Source of the DNA: Ignelater luminosus
Taxonomy: Eukaryota; Arthropoda; Insecta; Coleoptera; Elateridae
Reading direction: 5' to 3'
Length of the DNA: 64,000 nt
Assembly: GCA_011009095.1 (NCBI GenBank)
Contig: VTPC01091320.1
Location: 51,774 to 115,773 of the forward strand
Part shown: piece by piece, positions 37,061-49,700 of the stretch
Layout: each line of letters opens with the position of its first letter
Numbering within the stretch: position 1 is the stretch's first letter
The notes under the pieces: model-generated
Told to the model about the DNA's origin: nothing
Seen by the model: only the letters and a program-made list of their open reading frames with translations
The model's database searches: none
Position numbers and translations under genes: made by a program

Positions 37061-37525
37061 ACTTTTATTTGAAAACGCGTCGAACTGCATCTTTCATTTT
37101 TCATTTTAAGAGAGCTAAATACGAACACGTGTCGTGCCACTCAATGAGCCACCTCCGGTGGCCCAAAGTAGAGTCTCAACTTCCATTAAGCTTCTTTAAG
37201 ACATTAAAGAGTAAGGCGAGTCGAACTGCGTCTTGCCATATTTGTTGCTTAAAAATCTGAGTTTTCCTGGAGGAGGGGGCGTTTTAAGTTCTGAACCTGA
37301 CCTTGGGTAAGAAATTTTCTCAACTTTTTACCATTTCTGAGAAATTCTCTGATCTACGGAAGCCCAAAATCGGGTTTTGTTCTCCATTAACCTTGTTCAA
37401 AGAGCTAAAATAGAAGAGAGGTCGAGCTGCGTCTTTTCAGACTTTTTCGTATGGAATTAGAAGACGCAAAAATCTGAGTTTGCCACGGGGTGCTTTAAGT
37501 TCTGGGCAAGAAATGTAAGAAAATG
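37061..37525. repeat. Second cluster of the CCATTAACC repeat family
   Basis: Contains GAGAGCTAAATACGAACACG near 37109 and TTCCATTAAGCTTCTTTAAG near 37180. A diverged pair about 190 bp apart shares AAAATCTGAGTTT and TTTTAAGTTCTG. CTCCATTAACCTTG is near 37382. It is the same family as at 17.7-18.2 kb. Confidence 0.6.
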
Positions 37526-37873
37526 AAAAGGCTTCTTTCAAGCACAACTTAATTTTTATATCATGTAATTGAATTTTCCATTATGGAACTTTAGTGCCTT
37601 TCTCTTTTAACTGAAAGGTTTGCTCGACTGTTTTAGTTTTGAGCAAATTCTCTGACCTTTTATTCTATAAAGTCCCTTTGGGATTTTCAGATTGCTGGGC
37701 AGCCATACAGTTCAAGGTGACGGAAACGGTTTCAATAAGAATATGACCAAAAATGTACCATCTTCGAGATCCAAGGTGTCAAATTTATCAATACAACTAA
37801 CGCTACCTAGTAAAGATTATAGCCTTATGATTATCAACTTCGATTACATATAAAAAAAAATTTTTTTCGCAGC

Positions 37874-38161
37874 CAGTAACGGCTGGTGGTTTTTTATTAC
37901 AGGAAGACAACATTTAAAAAATCAAATCTTAATCTTTTCTACCCATTTCGAGTTTTAAAATCTCTTTCAAAAATAATTTGAGTTTTACTAATCGGACATA
38001 TGGCACAATGCAGAACGTACAACCAACATCTTCAAGATTCATAAGCTAAAATGACAAGTGCTAATTCTCGCTTAATATAATTATGACGTTTTAAAAATTC
38101 TGTTTAGGGCTTCTAAATCACACATTGTGCCTGCCTGTCCTCGTTCTAACAGCAGCCACTG
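37874..38161. mobile_element. Possible short hAT-like MITE
   Basis: The left end CAGTAACGGCTGGTGG leads into ACAGGAAGACAACA. The complement of the right end reads CAGTGGCTGCTG and, further in, ACAGGCAGGCAC. These resemble CAGTGGCGGCT-type hAT ends. No 8-bp target duplication is visible. The left end is shared with 62715-62770. Confidence 0.35.
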
Positions 38162-41100
38162 GCAGTACATCAGCTGGAAAAACTGAATCAACATTTTTTT
38201 TGTCATTTTAGGAGATGCTAGAATCTTGAAACTTCTTGATTGATAACACTATACTGGAGAAAAGCAACTCAAAGCATTAATAATGAACAAAAACTGATAA
38301 GTCGATCTTCTAGAAAGGGCACGTTTCTTTTGTATTTTCACTCTTGTCACTTACAATAGTAATTTTATCATGAAAATAGTTTTCACGGTAGTCAAGATTT
38401 GAAAAAATAAAAAATACCTTAATGGTATATTTTACTGCTTTGTTATTCCAATATTTTCTTGTTTGTGGGCTTCCTGCGTGAAGAAAATCTTCAAAAAAAA
38501 AAGATCTGGGACCTTCCCACTTATCTGTTATACATTTAATCCTGTCCACAACCGTCGTGAAATATTAGCTGAAATTCGTCCAAGTTTCTAACAGCAAACA
38601 ATTACGGCTTCGACTGAAGGTTGATGACTTCCGCATATTCATCTAAATAAGAAAACAAAAGCATACTATTGAAGTATACCCCTCATCGAGACGAGAATTT
38701 CTTTTAAAAAGGGAAAGAAAAAGTAGAGGAATTTCTGCAACACTGCGCTGTTATGACGCGTTTAAGGAGATAAATGATGGATCGCCCAGAAGATGAATGT
38801 AACTGCAAACGCGTAGTCTTCCCGCAATAAAAGACAGACACCCAGCATAAACGAATTTTCCACAAAAACAAAAAACAAAATCGCATTTCCAAGATGTTAT
38901 CTGAAATGAAACAAACGAGAAGCGAAACCATAGAACATAAAAAACAACTTAAATCATATTCAATCGCATACATTAAATAGTGAAAGTTTTTTCTTTATAT
39001 ACTGACACGAATTGATTTTGAAGATGATTAATTTCCACAACGATACGTTTCAAATATTTTTACAGTCTTTAGAGTTAATTGGGTTAATGTTCAACTTTAC
39101 AGAATAACCTCAAATTTTACCCTTTCATAGATACGATCTTTTTTGGATTTCTGCACAAAAGCATTTTTTTCTTTTAAATGATTTTAATCTTATACCGCTA
39201 CACAGAACGAGGAGGCTATAATTTTGTGGAATAAAAAAACAGAAAACGTATAGACTATAGGATCGGGATGCCATTAAATTCTATTCTAATTGCCTTTAAA
39301 TATCATTCATCTTGTAGTCAACAACTGCAAACTATAACGTGGTTTCTATACTCAGGTAAATAATAACATAAGCAGTGGACCCCGAAGAGGTAAATAGTTA
39401 CGACCACAACGAAATTATAGGGAAGCTCGACTAGCTCAGCTTTTGTTTTCTCACAGAAGTAAATAATTGCAGATAGTTGGGGGCATTTTCAAGGGAATTC
39501 TTTTAAAGGAATTTTTTAAAAATTTGAGACATTAACTTATTATAGTAAATTCAATTAAATTGATTCAATTAATCTAAATGATGCTGCAAGAAAAGGAAAT
39601 TAATTACATTCTTTATTATAATTAAAAACATAAAAAAGTTGATTTTCAGAATGCATACACTTGACAACACAATGAACAAAAAATTGAACCAACAAAGATT
39701 AAAGATATTAATTCCAACTACGCCACTGTAGTATAACGAAGCTGAATATAATCAATCTTTGTTAGGTCACCGATTATTGATTATAAAAACTCGTTCACAA
39801 GCTAACTCGTAGGCATTTTTCTTGTTTAAATCGAAGTTAAGAATCGAAGATAAATCATGATGATTAGTGCCATAATAATACTTAATAGTCAATAATGATA
39901 ATCGTGTTGAGACGTTTGTTAGTTCAACATAAATCATTTTTTATTTTACTATTAAAACTAATAATATCTTAATCTTGAACGCGTTACATTAACCAAGTCC
40001 ATAATGTAACAACTAATTTATGTGAATCTTTTTTATTCCTTGTTACACTGCAACAATTCAATTAAGCGCTCCGGCTTGTTCTATTTTGTTTTCAATTTGT
40101 ACAAAGAATGTTTTGTATTCCATTGTATTCATTAACATCAGTCCAAAAAGAAATTCAAATTAAATATGATATAATAAATTAAATCAATAAAAAAAGTGTT
40201 ACCTAACATTGCTTTTCATGTAAATATAAACATAGTCATACCTTGAAGTTTGAAATTCACTTTAAATAAAATCGTTTCGCCAATTATTTCTTATTGTTTC
40301 TCTCATACAAAGCTTGCGATGTTTTAACTTACAATCTAACCTAATTGTTTACAAACAGTGAACGAATTCATATTTTAAAATATTTTAGTTGCTAGGTAAA
40401 CTACCAATTAGGTAATTAGACAAGACTCGACTATCTCATTCTTTTCTAATAATAGCCAAGTATTGCTCAATCTTTGTGATGTTGTCTTTTCTACTCTGAA
40501 CATCAAGTCATAGATTGTTGTAGTCTGAGAGCGACTCCCCGTGTCTAGTTAGGAATCAGAGTCCCAACAAGCAGAATGATGACTAAGTCGACATCTTTCA
40601 GTGCTGATGGCGTAATAAGGACAACATCTCTATATCGTATTTTTCATGCGACTAAAAATGACGTATGCAGTTACAATACTACGTATTGATTATCAAAATT
40701 CCATTTTTCAATATGACGTCAGAAAGACGTCTCCTGATATGATAAGTCTGATTTGTGACATTATGACGTTTTTTTAATAAGACTCGTTCCATATCAAAAG
40801 CTTCTTATTACCTGTTAATAAACGCAACATGAGTGTAGAGCTCGTCTGTACTCCCAATCGCTTGTTTGTTCAGGTTTTTTAAAATTAGAAATTGACTGTA
40901 TTGATTATTTTCAAATGACGATCAGAATCTGATTGCAGTTTAAGTAGGCTCGACAAGAAAATCAAGCTACTTGTGAAAAAATGAACCAGGCCCGTTAAGA
41001 TTTATATACGAATAAATTAGGAAATCGCCAATATACCAGTAACCTCTCTACCTTTCTTGAACGCAAGAATGGGATCAACATATCTAGAGTTCAAAAACTA

Positions 41101-41228
41101 AAATGATACGTGCTGATATGTGGAGATGTTCTCATTTGAGCTAATTGTACGGCATTATCTTTACTTGTTCTATTTAAAAGAAAATCAAAAAGCTTCATAA
41201 CAAGCTCCATTGTTTGCTCCCAGCAGAA
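38162..41228. other. No gene seen
   Basis: AT-rich DNA with scattered short frames of no recognised family. No terminal repeats or RNA genes were identified. Confidence 0.4.
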
Positions 41229-41233
41229 CATTC

Positions 41234-41271
41234 CACGGTGGCCCATTTCCCAAAAAAGGCGGACAAAAATC
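41234..41271 (+). repeat. Transib left terminal repeat, RSS-like
   Basis: Heptamer CACGGTG at 41234-41240, a 22-bp spacer, then nonamer-like ACAAAAATC at 41263-41271. The consensus V(D)J signal is CACAGTG, 12 or 23 bp, then ACAAAAACC. Confidence 0.85.
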
Positions 41272-42034
41272 GAAAAACTGAATTTCCCAATTTCATGTTT
41301 AGTACCCCGAAATTTGATAAAGGAGGCAGGACTGCACATCGTTGTGGAAAGACAATCAGTTGGGCCTTCAAACATAAAGTGTGAGCGTGGTCAAAGTGAC
41401 TCATCTGTGCGACGCTTTCGCCACGCGTTTCTAGCGTAAATCTAGGTGATGTTTAAATTATTAATTTTAGTTCAAGTGACTTTTTGCACTCCAAATTAAT
41501 GGAGTGTTGTCGGAGGTATGTAAAATGTTTTCCATTAGTTGTTTAATACAATTTTATGTTTTTTCCGAGTGTAAACAGCGACGTCAAACTGTTTATTGTT
41601 TTTTATGCATTAATATTTTTGAAAATTAGAAAAATAGTTGTGAGTTTGATCGAGTTTGATAGTCTACATTATTTTAAAATGAAGTTTGCGGTGTAGTGTT
41701 TTGAGTTTCTCCTAGATCTTCTGCCACGAGGCGCCCGACGCGACGCACGGCTAGACAAGAGGCGCGCGGTAGAGTCGGGACAGTTAAGTTGGTTTCATTA
41801 TGTAATTGTAAATTGAAACCAACCGTTTGGCTAAATGTCAGTTTCAAACGATTAAATTTATTACTTTTTTTAAATTATTTCTTACTTATTTGATTATGTC
41901 ATTACCAGTAGATCTGAAAAATGCCTGGTTTGGTTTAACTTAGATACATTTTATGGAATACTTTTTACACATAGGATATAAACTGAGTACGAAAAAATGT
42001 AGAGATGCGGAAACAGGCAATACAGTAGGGTTTC

Positions 42035-42604
42035 AAATTACGACCGGGACTCATTGTTGATTCTCCAAAAGAGAGGAGATTTCGGATCAGCAATGATGGT
42101 AATATGACTAGGCGATTTTTTGAAAACTCTTCTGTGTCAGCCAGAATTTTAGGTTTGGACATCAAGTTACTTCATCACTCTCACATTATAATGCAAGTTC
42201 TCTCATGTGGTTTCGGTGTTAATGTAGATCTTTTTAAACATTATTGTCTGAATACTGCGAAAATGTTAGTGGAAAGTTTTCCATGGTATTGTATTCCTAC
42301 GTCAATTCATGAAATACATATTCATAATCCCCTCATTATCGAATGTCTGTCCGAAGAAGCTCAAGAATCGCGAAGCAAAGACATCGAGAAATACAGAGAA
42401 AAATATTCGCGAAAATGTTCTAGGGAAAGTACCATGACAGATGCTTTGCATTGGTTGCTTGTGTCATCAGATCCGCTAATTTCTAGTTTGCGATTAAGAT
42501 CACCAAACAAATGTAAAGCATTGTCATACGAGGCTATACAATTATTGTTATCCCCATATGCACACGCAACAGCTGAATCTTCAGACGACTCTGACGTTAG
42601 ATGA
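42035..42604 (+). pseudogene. Transib transposase, C-terminal fragment (RAG1-like core end)
   Basis: The open frame starts KLRPGLIVDSPK, with SNDGNMTRRFF following and an ATG at 42104. Parallels with RAG1 run in order. DGNMTRRFF matches NGNFARKLM. SIHEIHIHNPLII matches YFHKTLAHVPEII, keeping two His five residues apart (H69 and H74 counted from 42104), which bind zinc in RAG1. LSEEAQESRSK matches ASEGNESGNK, which holds the third catalytic acid (E962 in mouse RAG1). KYREKYSRK matches RFRKMNARQ. HWLLVSSDPL matches HHWLYTSKYL. The two N-terminal catalytic Asp residues and the zinc-binding region upstream are absent, so the fragment cannot act as a transposase. Compared with my recollection of relatives, a few residues before LSEE are also missing. 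Confidence 0.85.
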
Positions 42605-42676
42605 TTGTACTTATTTTAGCGATTATTATATAATAAACCCTTAAATACCAATTATTATTTTAATCCAAATCTTTTT

Positions 42677-42714
42677 TATTTTTGTCCGCCTTTTCCGTAA
42701 AATAGACCACCGTG
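42677..42714 (-). repeat. Transib right terminal repeat, RSS-like
   Basis: Read on the minus strand from 42714: CACGGTG, a 22-bp spacer, then ACAAAAATA. It differs from the left end at about six positions. Confidence 0.85.
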
Positions 42715-42719
42715 CATTC

Positions 42720-45700
42720 GTATGTTTTCACTGCTGCTCATTCCCACCATCCATCACTATATGAACATGCAACCCATGGCTGAAAAGGAAGACAGTTCCT
42801 ATAACGATCTACAAATTTATTCGGGCTTCCGTGTAAGCAAGTAATTTCTAGTACTTTAGATCAACATTTCTCGACCTGAAAATGGAATGTCTTGGAAAGA
42901 ATCTCTTGGTTTTTTTAAGTTTAATTTCAATTCCTGAGAGTTGATTTCATCTAAAATGTCTGGAATTTCTTGGGTTTTTTTCTAATAAAACTTTTTGGGC
43001 TCACCAGTTTTTTTCCTGTTTTAGGTTTCGCAAGCTGATTCAGCTCTTCGAAGCGGCCAAGTTTGATAGTTCATTAGATTCGCAAAGCGTTTTTGATTCG
43101 CTCTTCTTCGGGAAGCCTAAAGCCTTTACTATCAAACACAATATGGTACTCGATTAAATAGTTACTGTAGTATGTTGAGATGTTGAATGCTGATGCTTTA
43201 GCTTTTTACGGTTTAATTTTTCAAATGAGACTTTCCAGATCGTTAGGTTGGTTGTACCAAACGTTTAGAGTTTATCAAAGATGGCCTTAAAAGTGTCTCA
43301 GTAGTTCATATGGAACATTAGAACAGAGTTTAGCAAATTATGAATTATCGAGTCCTACAAATTTCAAAGAACAATGCTAAGGATAAATACGCAGTTTCTT
43401 CTAACTAAATTGCCTTGTTTTGGTATCATGAGTAATACTTTGAAACTTTAATACTTACAACTTTTGCTATGTCTGTGTAAATATTGCTTTAAACGTATGG
43501 TATGGTTACTTAATTCTTCATCATAAATTATGATTAATACAAAGGCATAAGAAAAAAAATTCAAAGCGTTATGGGTAAACAAATCAAGCCAGAAGAAATG
43601 AAACAGAAACGCAAAACGTTTGAGAAGCGAACTGGAAATGACGTATATTAAGATTAATTGCATAATAATGTCCAACTGACAAATTCAAGTTACTGCATTC
43701 CATCCTTCTAGTCAAGAAGTTTATTTACCGCAATATTTATATTTTAAAACAACAGAAAGAATATAACTTTTAACAATGATACTAATAAAATCGCCATAAA
43801 AGACAGAGAAACCAGACGCGAAATGATTAAAAGTAAGCTATAAAAAAACCATGAAACTGGAGAAGGTTTACTGAAGGTCGATTTAAAATATTTTCCAGAC
43901 TGAAGGATTGATCTAAATTGCAATCGATACTTTTGACTATTTTAATTTGCAGTTTGATATCAATTAAATTAAATTTATATCCCTTCATATTTAATCTAAA
44001 TCTGTCAAACGTTGATCTACATTTTACATCTATGTCGATTACAAAATTAGATTCTAATATTTTCTAGTATAAAATTCCGAGAATTTTCACGTACCACTTC
44101 TAGTTACAAGGAAAAAAATGCAGGATATAACACAATTTGCACTTTTTAATCCAAGCGCCTCATTTCGATTCTAATTTTATACAATTTATCCGTTACATTT
44201 TAAATTGCTTTGTTTTTATAATCTGTTTTTTCAAATAAAAGCTAATTAAATTCAATATTTGTTTTTGATGACACTAATTAACAATAAAGTGTTAATTACT
44301 TTAAATGTAATTTCTTGTTTTCTTTTTCTATCCGTTTTTATTATACATAAATAAACCAGTCTGACAACAATTTATAATTCCTCCATAATAAAAATAAAAA
44401 TAACTTACACGAAGTTGGTTTTAAAACCTTCATTATTTGGTCGTTGTTTGAAAACTTTTATTTTTTCATTTCAACTTTTAGAGTATGCCGTGATTTGATA
44501 AAAATGACAAATTCCCTAATGTATCTGATTTATGATTTCCTTACAAAGATGATGATCTCTCAAGTATACCTTCGAAAACCCATTATCGGACGCTTGCTTA
44601 CCTGTTTTAAGTGCTTTACCTTGTAAAGAGATAGCGCCCTCTTTTTTCGGTTATCTTTCTACCACCCGTGGTCTTTTCTATATCTTGTCCTAACCCGTGG
44701 GGACATTTTTTTCTGCTTTTTTATTTGTCTGTTGTTTTAAGTACATAAATCTAATTAGAACCTTGAACGTGCAATGAACTTTTATTATTATTCAAGTATT
44801 AAAATAATATTTTAACATTAAACATTTTTATTTTTTCCGTTTTTAAAATTCGATTTTAATTTGTTATTTTTTCGTTTTATATTTAGTAGAAGATTGCAAT
44901 AAATTCTTTAGGTAATTGAACTGGTCAAATTACGTTGTAGTTAAGTTGGATAATAATAGCAATAAGATAGCACATCACTTGTTGCTCCCATGCTATTATT
45001 GTAGGTTACCGCTCTAGTGACTTTGCGTGCTCGTCTAATTGTAGAGCCAGGGAGGTTTAATTGTATATAATGGTCCCCGTGGCGCCGGCTCTGTCTAGGG
45101 CTGGGTTCCTCTATTTTGTTCAATTTTCATCACAGATTTTTAAAAATCTAGAACATCTAACACACTAAAATTGTTCTAAAAAAATCAAAATCAAAATCAT
45201 GGAGAAGCATTCAAATTAAGTCGAAACTAATTAAAAGTAAAATATCAAAATTTAAAAATTGGTAACATTCTTTTGACTTTTTAGTGATATTACAAAATTA
45301 TAAGACAACTATATAGAGTGGTGATAAGTGGATCGTAGAAACCCAAAGTTGATGCAAATATGAAACTTTCTATTTGTCCTTTATGTTAAGCCAATTGCAG
45401 TTTTTAAATTGGACGCAAAATTAATTAACTTATTTTGATTTGGACCACCATAAATAATAGCAATAACAACGATAATAATAACAATATTGATATACCAAAT
45501 TTGTCATAAATCATAATAAATATTGTTACCGATACAAGCACGCAATTCGTCACCCTATGATTCAGAATGTTTTTCCATAATCTAAATCATCATAACCTAG
45601 AATGTTATGGTGAACGCGACTAAAGAATTCAAAAATCTAATTTAACTTTGACAAGGTCTAATAAGACAAAAGGTTTCATTCAGAATTTCTGAATTTTAGA

Positions 45701-46469
45701 GACTTTTCTCTAACGCACGCCCAGTCGCCCATTTTATTCAAGGAAGTTTTAAAATAGCCACCACGATCGATATCGGCACCATTTAATTCTTGCAGAACGA
45801 CTTGGTAACGAAACCAAACACACCCGAGATGACTCCAAGAATCTTTCTTTCACATTTCTCTCTCTGCCTTTATTGGAATGAGATCTGCTGATCATTTTTT
45901 TTTCTAAATGCACGTGTTTTTGATTTTATATGTATATCACAGTTGCTTTGGTTTTCATTTCATTTTTGACACTTTAAAATGCATCTTGGTCCTTGAATAA
46001 TGAAGTGCTAAACAGAAAGCCTCGTAGAATAATGGCAACATGTCCTATAAAAATCTGATACTAACGTCAACGATATCGAGTAGTATCACGATTTAAAGAA
46101 CATCCAATTTCTATAACAGAATCATTAAATCAGAAGCAAAATTCAAGAAAATTTTTATTTTAGACTTTTTTCTTTTCTCATTAGTCTTGTATCACCTACC
46201 TGCTTCTTCTTATTCCCATAATATTATATCTCTAGAAGTTTCTTCGTCAGAGCGTTAGGAATAATTTTTGGTATCCAAAGTCTGAAAGGATTCCGCACAA
46301 TCCTTATGGGTTTTGGCCCTTAGTGGAATTCACTGAAACTGTAGTATGTTATAGTTCTTGACTCGTTGATTAAAAGTCTCCTATAGGAAAAAAAATTGGA
46401 AATTCCTAGGTTTCTTTTGCTAGTCAGTTTCTAAAGTACGCGCTTGAAACTGTAGGGCAACAACAATTA
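42720..46469. other. No gene seen
   Basis: AT-rich DNA. A more GC-rich stretch at 45000-45115, containing GGTCCCCGTGGCGCCGGC, stands out but encodes nothing recognisable. Confidence 0.4.
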
Positions 46470-46750
46470 ATACACATCGATTAGGCCCTCTTCCATCGCT
46501 TCGCCGTATTAAAGCGCTCATTTTGTTTTTAATCCTCTTCAAGGGGGCATTAGTGTGACACGAGTCGGGCTTCACACACCAACCGCTGTCTAGTGTCACG
46601 ACTCTGTCCTTCATGAAATCACCATAAAGTTGCGTCATTCATTAATCCTCTAAAGTCAGTTATACCCGGGTTTCATCCTCCAGCAGATCCTTCGATAACC
46701 TAATCAGACTTCGCCCTCCATTAACCTTCTTACATCAGTTATACTCAAAT
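46470..46750. repeat. Third cluster of the CCATTAACC repeat family
   Basis: Contains CGCTTCGCCGTATTAAAG, ACGAGTCGGGCTTC, TTCATTAATCCTC and CTTCGCCCTCCATTAACC followed by TTCTTAC. These are the same blocks as at 17.7-18.2 kb. Confidence 0.6.
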
Positions 46751-49700
46751 ATGAGTCGGAAACACAGTAAACCATCGCTACCATCAACGGAACTTTCAGA
46801 GAAGAAAGATACCTGTCAAGACACCCGAAATAAAAACAGGAAATGAAGAGAAGAAAAAACAGAACGGGATTGGTCTTGAAAGCCATTCCCCTACCGCTAC
46901 CAATAATTCCTGACCTCGATACATCATTATTCATTGCAAATCAGTGGCTTTACAATTTGTGAAAGATTCTTTTCAGCCCTATGAGGATAAGTTGGTGGAA
47001 TTTGAACTGCAACGCTTTTCCAGAGTGATTGACTAAAGAGAAGTGAATTCAAAAAAATAAAAACATGCAGATTCAGAACAGGGGATGGTGGAAGTGACAG
47101 AATGCTGATTTAGATGAGCGGCGTTGACTATTATTATACTATGTGTATGTGAATTGATGAAAGAAATGGGCGAGGATTAGTTGGATCAGCGATACGCTAT
47201 GGGAGTAAAATTGAAAATATTTTCAAAATCCGGAGGTAAATCTTCCGTGTTTTGTAGAAAAAGGATTACAGGGTAGCCACACTACAAACCAAGAATCCTC
47301 CTTTAAGTGGACCCTGGTGAATCTCTAGTCAATGACAGGTCGAATAAAAGTCTCATTTCGTAGTGAAACGCTGACGTACTATGTGCATACAGCATCGCAG
47401 ATTCTCCCACCAATTTATGGCAGATGAGAAGGTATTTAACTAAATATGAGAAGTCAAGAGGAGAGCCCCAAGGGTTCATATTATTAGGTATGAGTCTTAA
47501 GAATTGTAAAATTTCTACGTCGAGAAATAAAATAAAAATTGGTTGGACTGAACCATACAAGCATTTGGGAGAACATTGTTAACAGAGTTTATCTGACTCG
47601 GGCTCCATGTTATCGATATAAGAGGTAACTATTAATTAAGTCAACAAGGAGAAGAAAATCAAAAAGGAAGACATTCCGTTTTCTAAGATATAGGATATCT
47701 GTCAGAAACACTATACGATCAGTGGTACCATGATCCTTTGAAAGCCACTTCCCTGCCACAGACCAAAATGCCATCTCCTGAGATATAGGATGTCCGTTAA
47801 GGTTTAGTTGTAACAAAAGAACTAGCCACTTTCAAGCTTCGTACCCTTGGAGTTTTTGATCAGCAAGTTAAAATCTATAAACATACTATTTACAGTTTGT
47901 TGTGCAAAGTTTGTTGTTGTCTCGAAGAACTAGGAAAATCTTTATTATTAAATTCAGCATGTTTGAGTCATTATATACTTTTGACATTTTGATATTTTAT
48001 GGGGTCGTCACGTTCTTCAGCTTTGGATACGATTATTTGCGAGTTAGTACTAATCTGATTTTTGATAAAAAAGTTTCAAGTCATTTGCTGCAATTTTTTA
48101 TGTTTGAAGTTCTGAGAAATAATGAAATAAAGTAGTTATCGTACACAGTCATTTCCATCGAACACACTTCTTCTGTTGGTTTGTCTTACAAGATTTTCTA
48201 AATTCGGTAACAGCCTATATAAAAGTATTTGGAGGCCAAAAACGCAGAGCTTGAGTGGTTTTTTGGACGCCCAAAGCTTGAGTAATACTAATTGACAGTT
48301 TCCTGTGTTGATGAAATGTTTAAAGTTCAGGGTTGAGTCTTGGGTATATCAAATCCGTTTGAGTTTTCCAGGAAGGTTACACTTATCGAACCCGTCAGAT
48401 CTTCATGATATTTCTGATCGATAGGTCTTTATGGTCTTTCTGGAATCTGCCAAAAAAAAACACCGAGCTTTTTGGATCGCGACAATTATTCACTCGAATT
48501 AGACCATTAATCAGTGGTTTCGTGAGAAGATTTAATTTGAAAACTAAGAATATTAAACATACATACCTTAAGCAGTCCAACTTAAATAATTCTGTGAGAT
48601 CGAGCATATCCTGCGTTATACAAAAATAAAAATTCTTTTCACCGATCCAGTGCCTAATTAACGACAATCAAAGAAGGAAAACGATCGAAAGTGTGAAATT
48701 AGAGTTTTATTAAGCATTTCAGAGAACTAATTCGTGTTCTTGAAAATGACACTTGAAAGGCTTTTTCAGACTAATTTCTAATTAGGAGTTAATCAAATGA
48801 ATCAAGGCATTTAAAATTATATCCGGACTTCAATTCATTGACAGATTTTGGTTTAAAATTTTACACATCTTTCAACTGTTTTGTTCGGAATCAACGCTGA
48901 ATCGAAACACAATCGTATCAAACCCGTTGATACTCACATTAAACGACATTTTTAAAAATACACACCACGGGAGGTTAAATCAAAACATCATAAATCTTAA
49001 TTAAGTCAGTAATTAACAAACTTAACATTTGCCAGTTTGAAAATAGTTGAATTGGGTTTTTGTGACTGTTAAAAATGGTTTCATAATTTCTATAATCACA
49101 GGCAGAATTAAATAAAACGCAAATCTTCGAACTACATTGAATTTGAAATTATTCGTGAAATTTATAGGTTATAATGTAGGTTTTTACATATCTAGATAAA
49201 TTTCGTCAGATTTATTTATTTTCCTCAAAAGGGTAAATTAAACATTCAAATCCGATTAGATATAATGCTTATCAAATAAAATACAGATAAAAAATTAGTT
49301 TGTCCATGTTTATATTTAAATCAAATATTTCTCGATAAGTTGAATATTGTATAGAAAGTCTATTGTTTTAAGTTGACTAGATCCTCAAAGAATTCCGTAC
49401 TATATCTAAATGTGTTTTACATGAGAATAATCCTTTTATCCAAACGTTTTCTGTTTTTTGCATTTAATTTATGATATTACAAACACAAAAATAGACACTA
49501 AACAACACAAAAATGCAAATTAAACTCACAGGTGTGTAGCAAAATTTTTAAGCGAAAAAGAACGTCTTGTTCTTTAGTCAGTGGGTCGATGTTATTTTTT
49601 TTTTTTGTTACCAAAAATTAATTCAATCAGCATTTTTACATTCCTTTGAGACCGATTATAGAATAAAATTTATTATAGCAATTTTGTTTGGACAAGTATT

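Larger units (their letters stand above)
41234..42714 (+). mobile_element. Transib DNA transposon (RAG1-related), internally deleted, 1481 bp
   Basis: The inverted ends are about 38 bp with roughly 32 matches and begin CACGGTGG. They are flanked by the perfect 5-bp repeat CATTC (41229-41233 and 42715-42719). Five-base duplications and CACGGTG-like termini characterise Transib elements, the group from which RAG1 and the V(D)J signals are thought to derive. Inside, a C-terminal transposase fragment is open on the plus strand, with AATAAA at 42632-42637 after its stop. Full Transibs are about 3 kb, so roughly half is missing. A CpG-rich patch lies at 41700-41770. Confidence 0.9.

Noticed and set aside
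41195-41404. Overlapping minus-strand open frames near the Transib left end
   Set aside because: They run across the transposon boundary and its terminal repeat, so they are not a gene.
46813-46886. Minus-strand MAFKTNPVLFFLLFISCFYF, a signal-peptide-like start, considered as the missing BAMBI exon 1
   Set aside because: The donor after it (GACAG|GTATCT) ends in phase 2, but the BAMBI exon at 31391 needs a phase-1 partner. It is also embedded in a repeat cluster.
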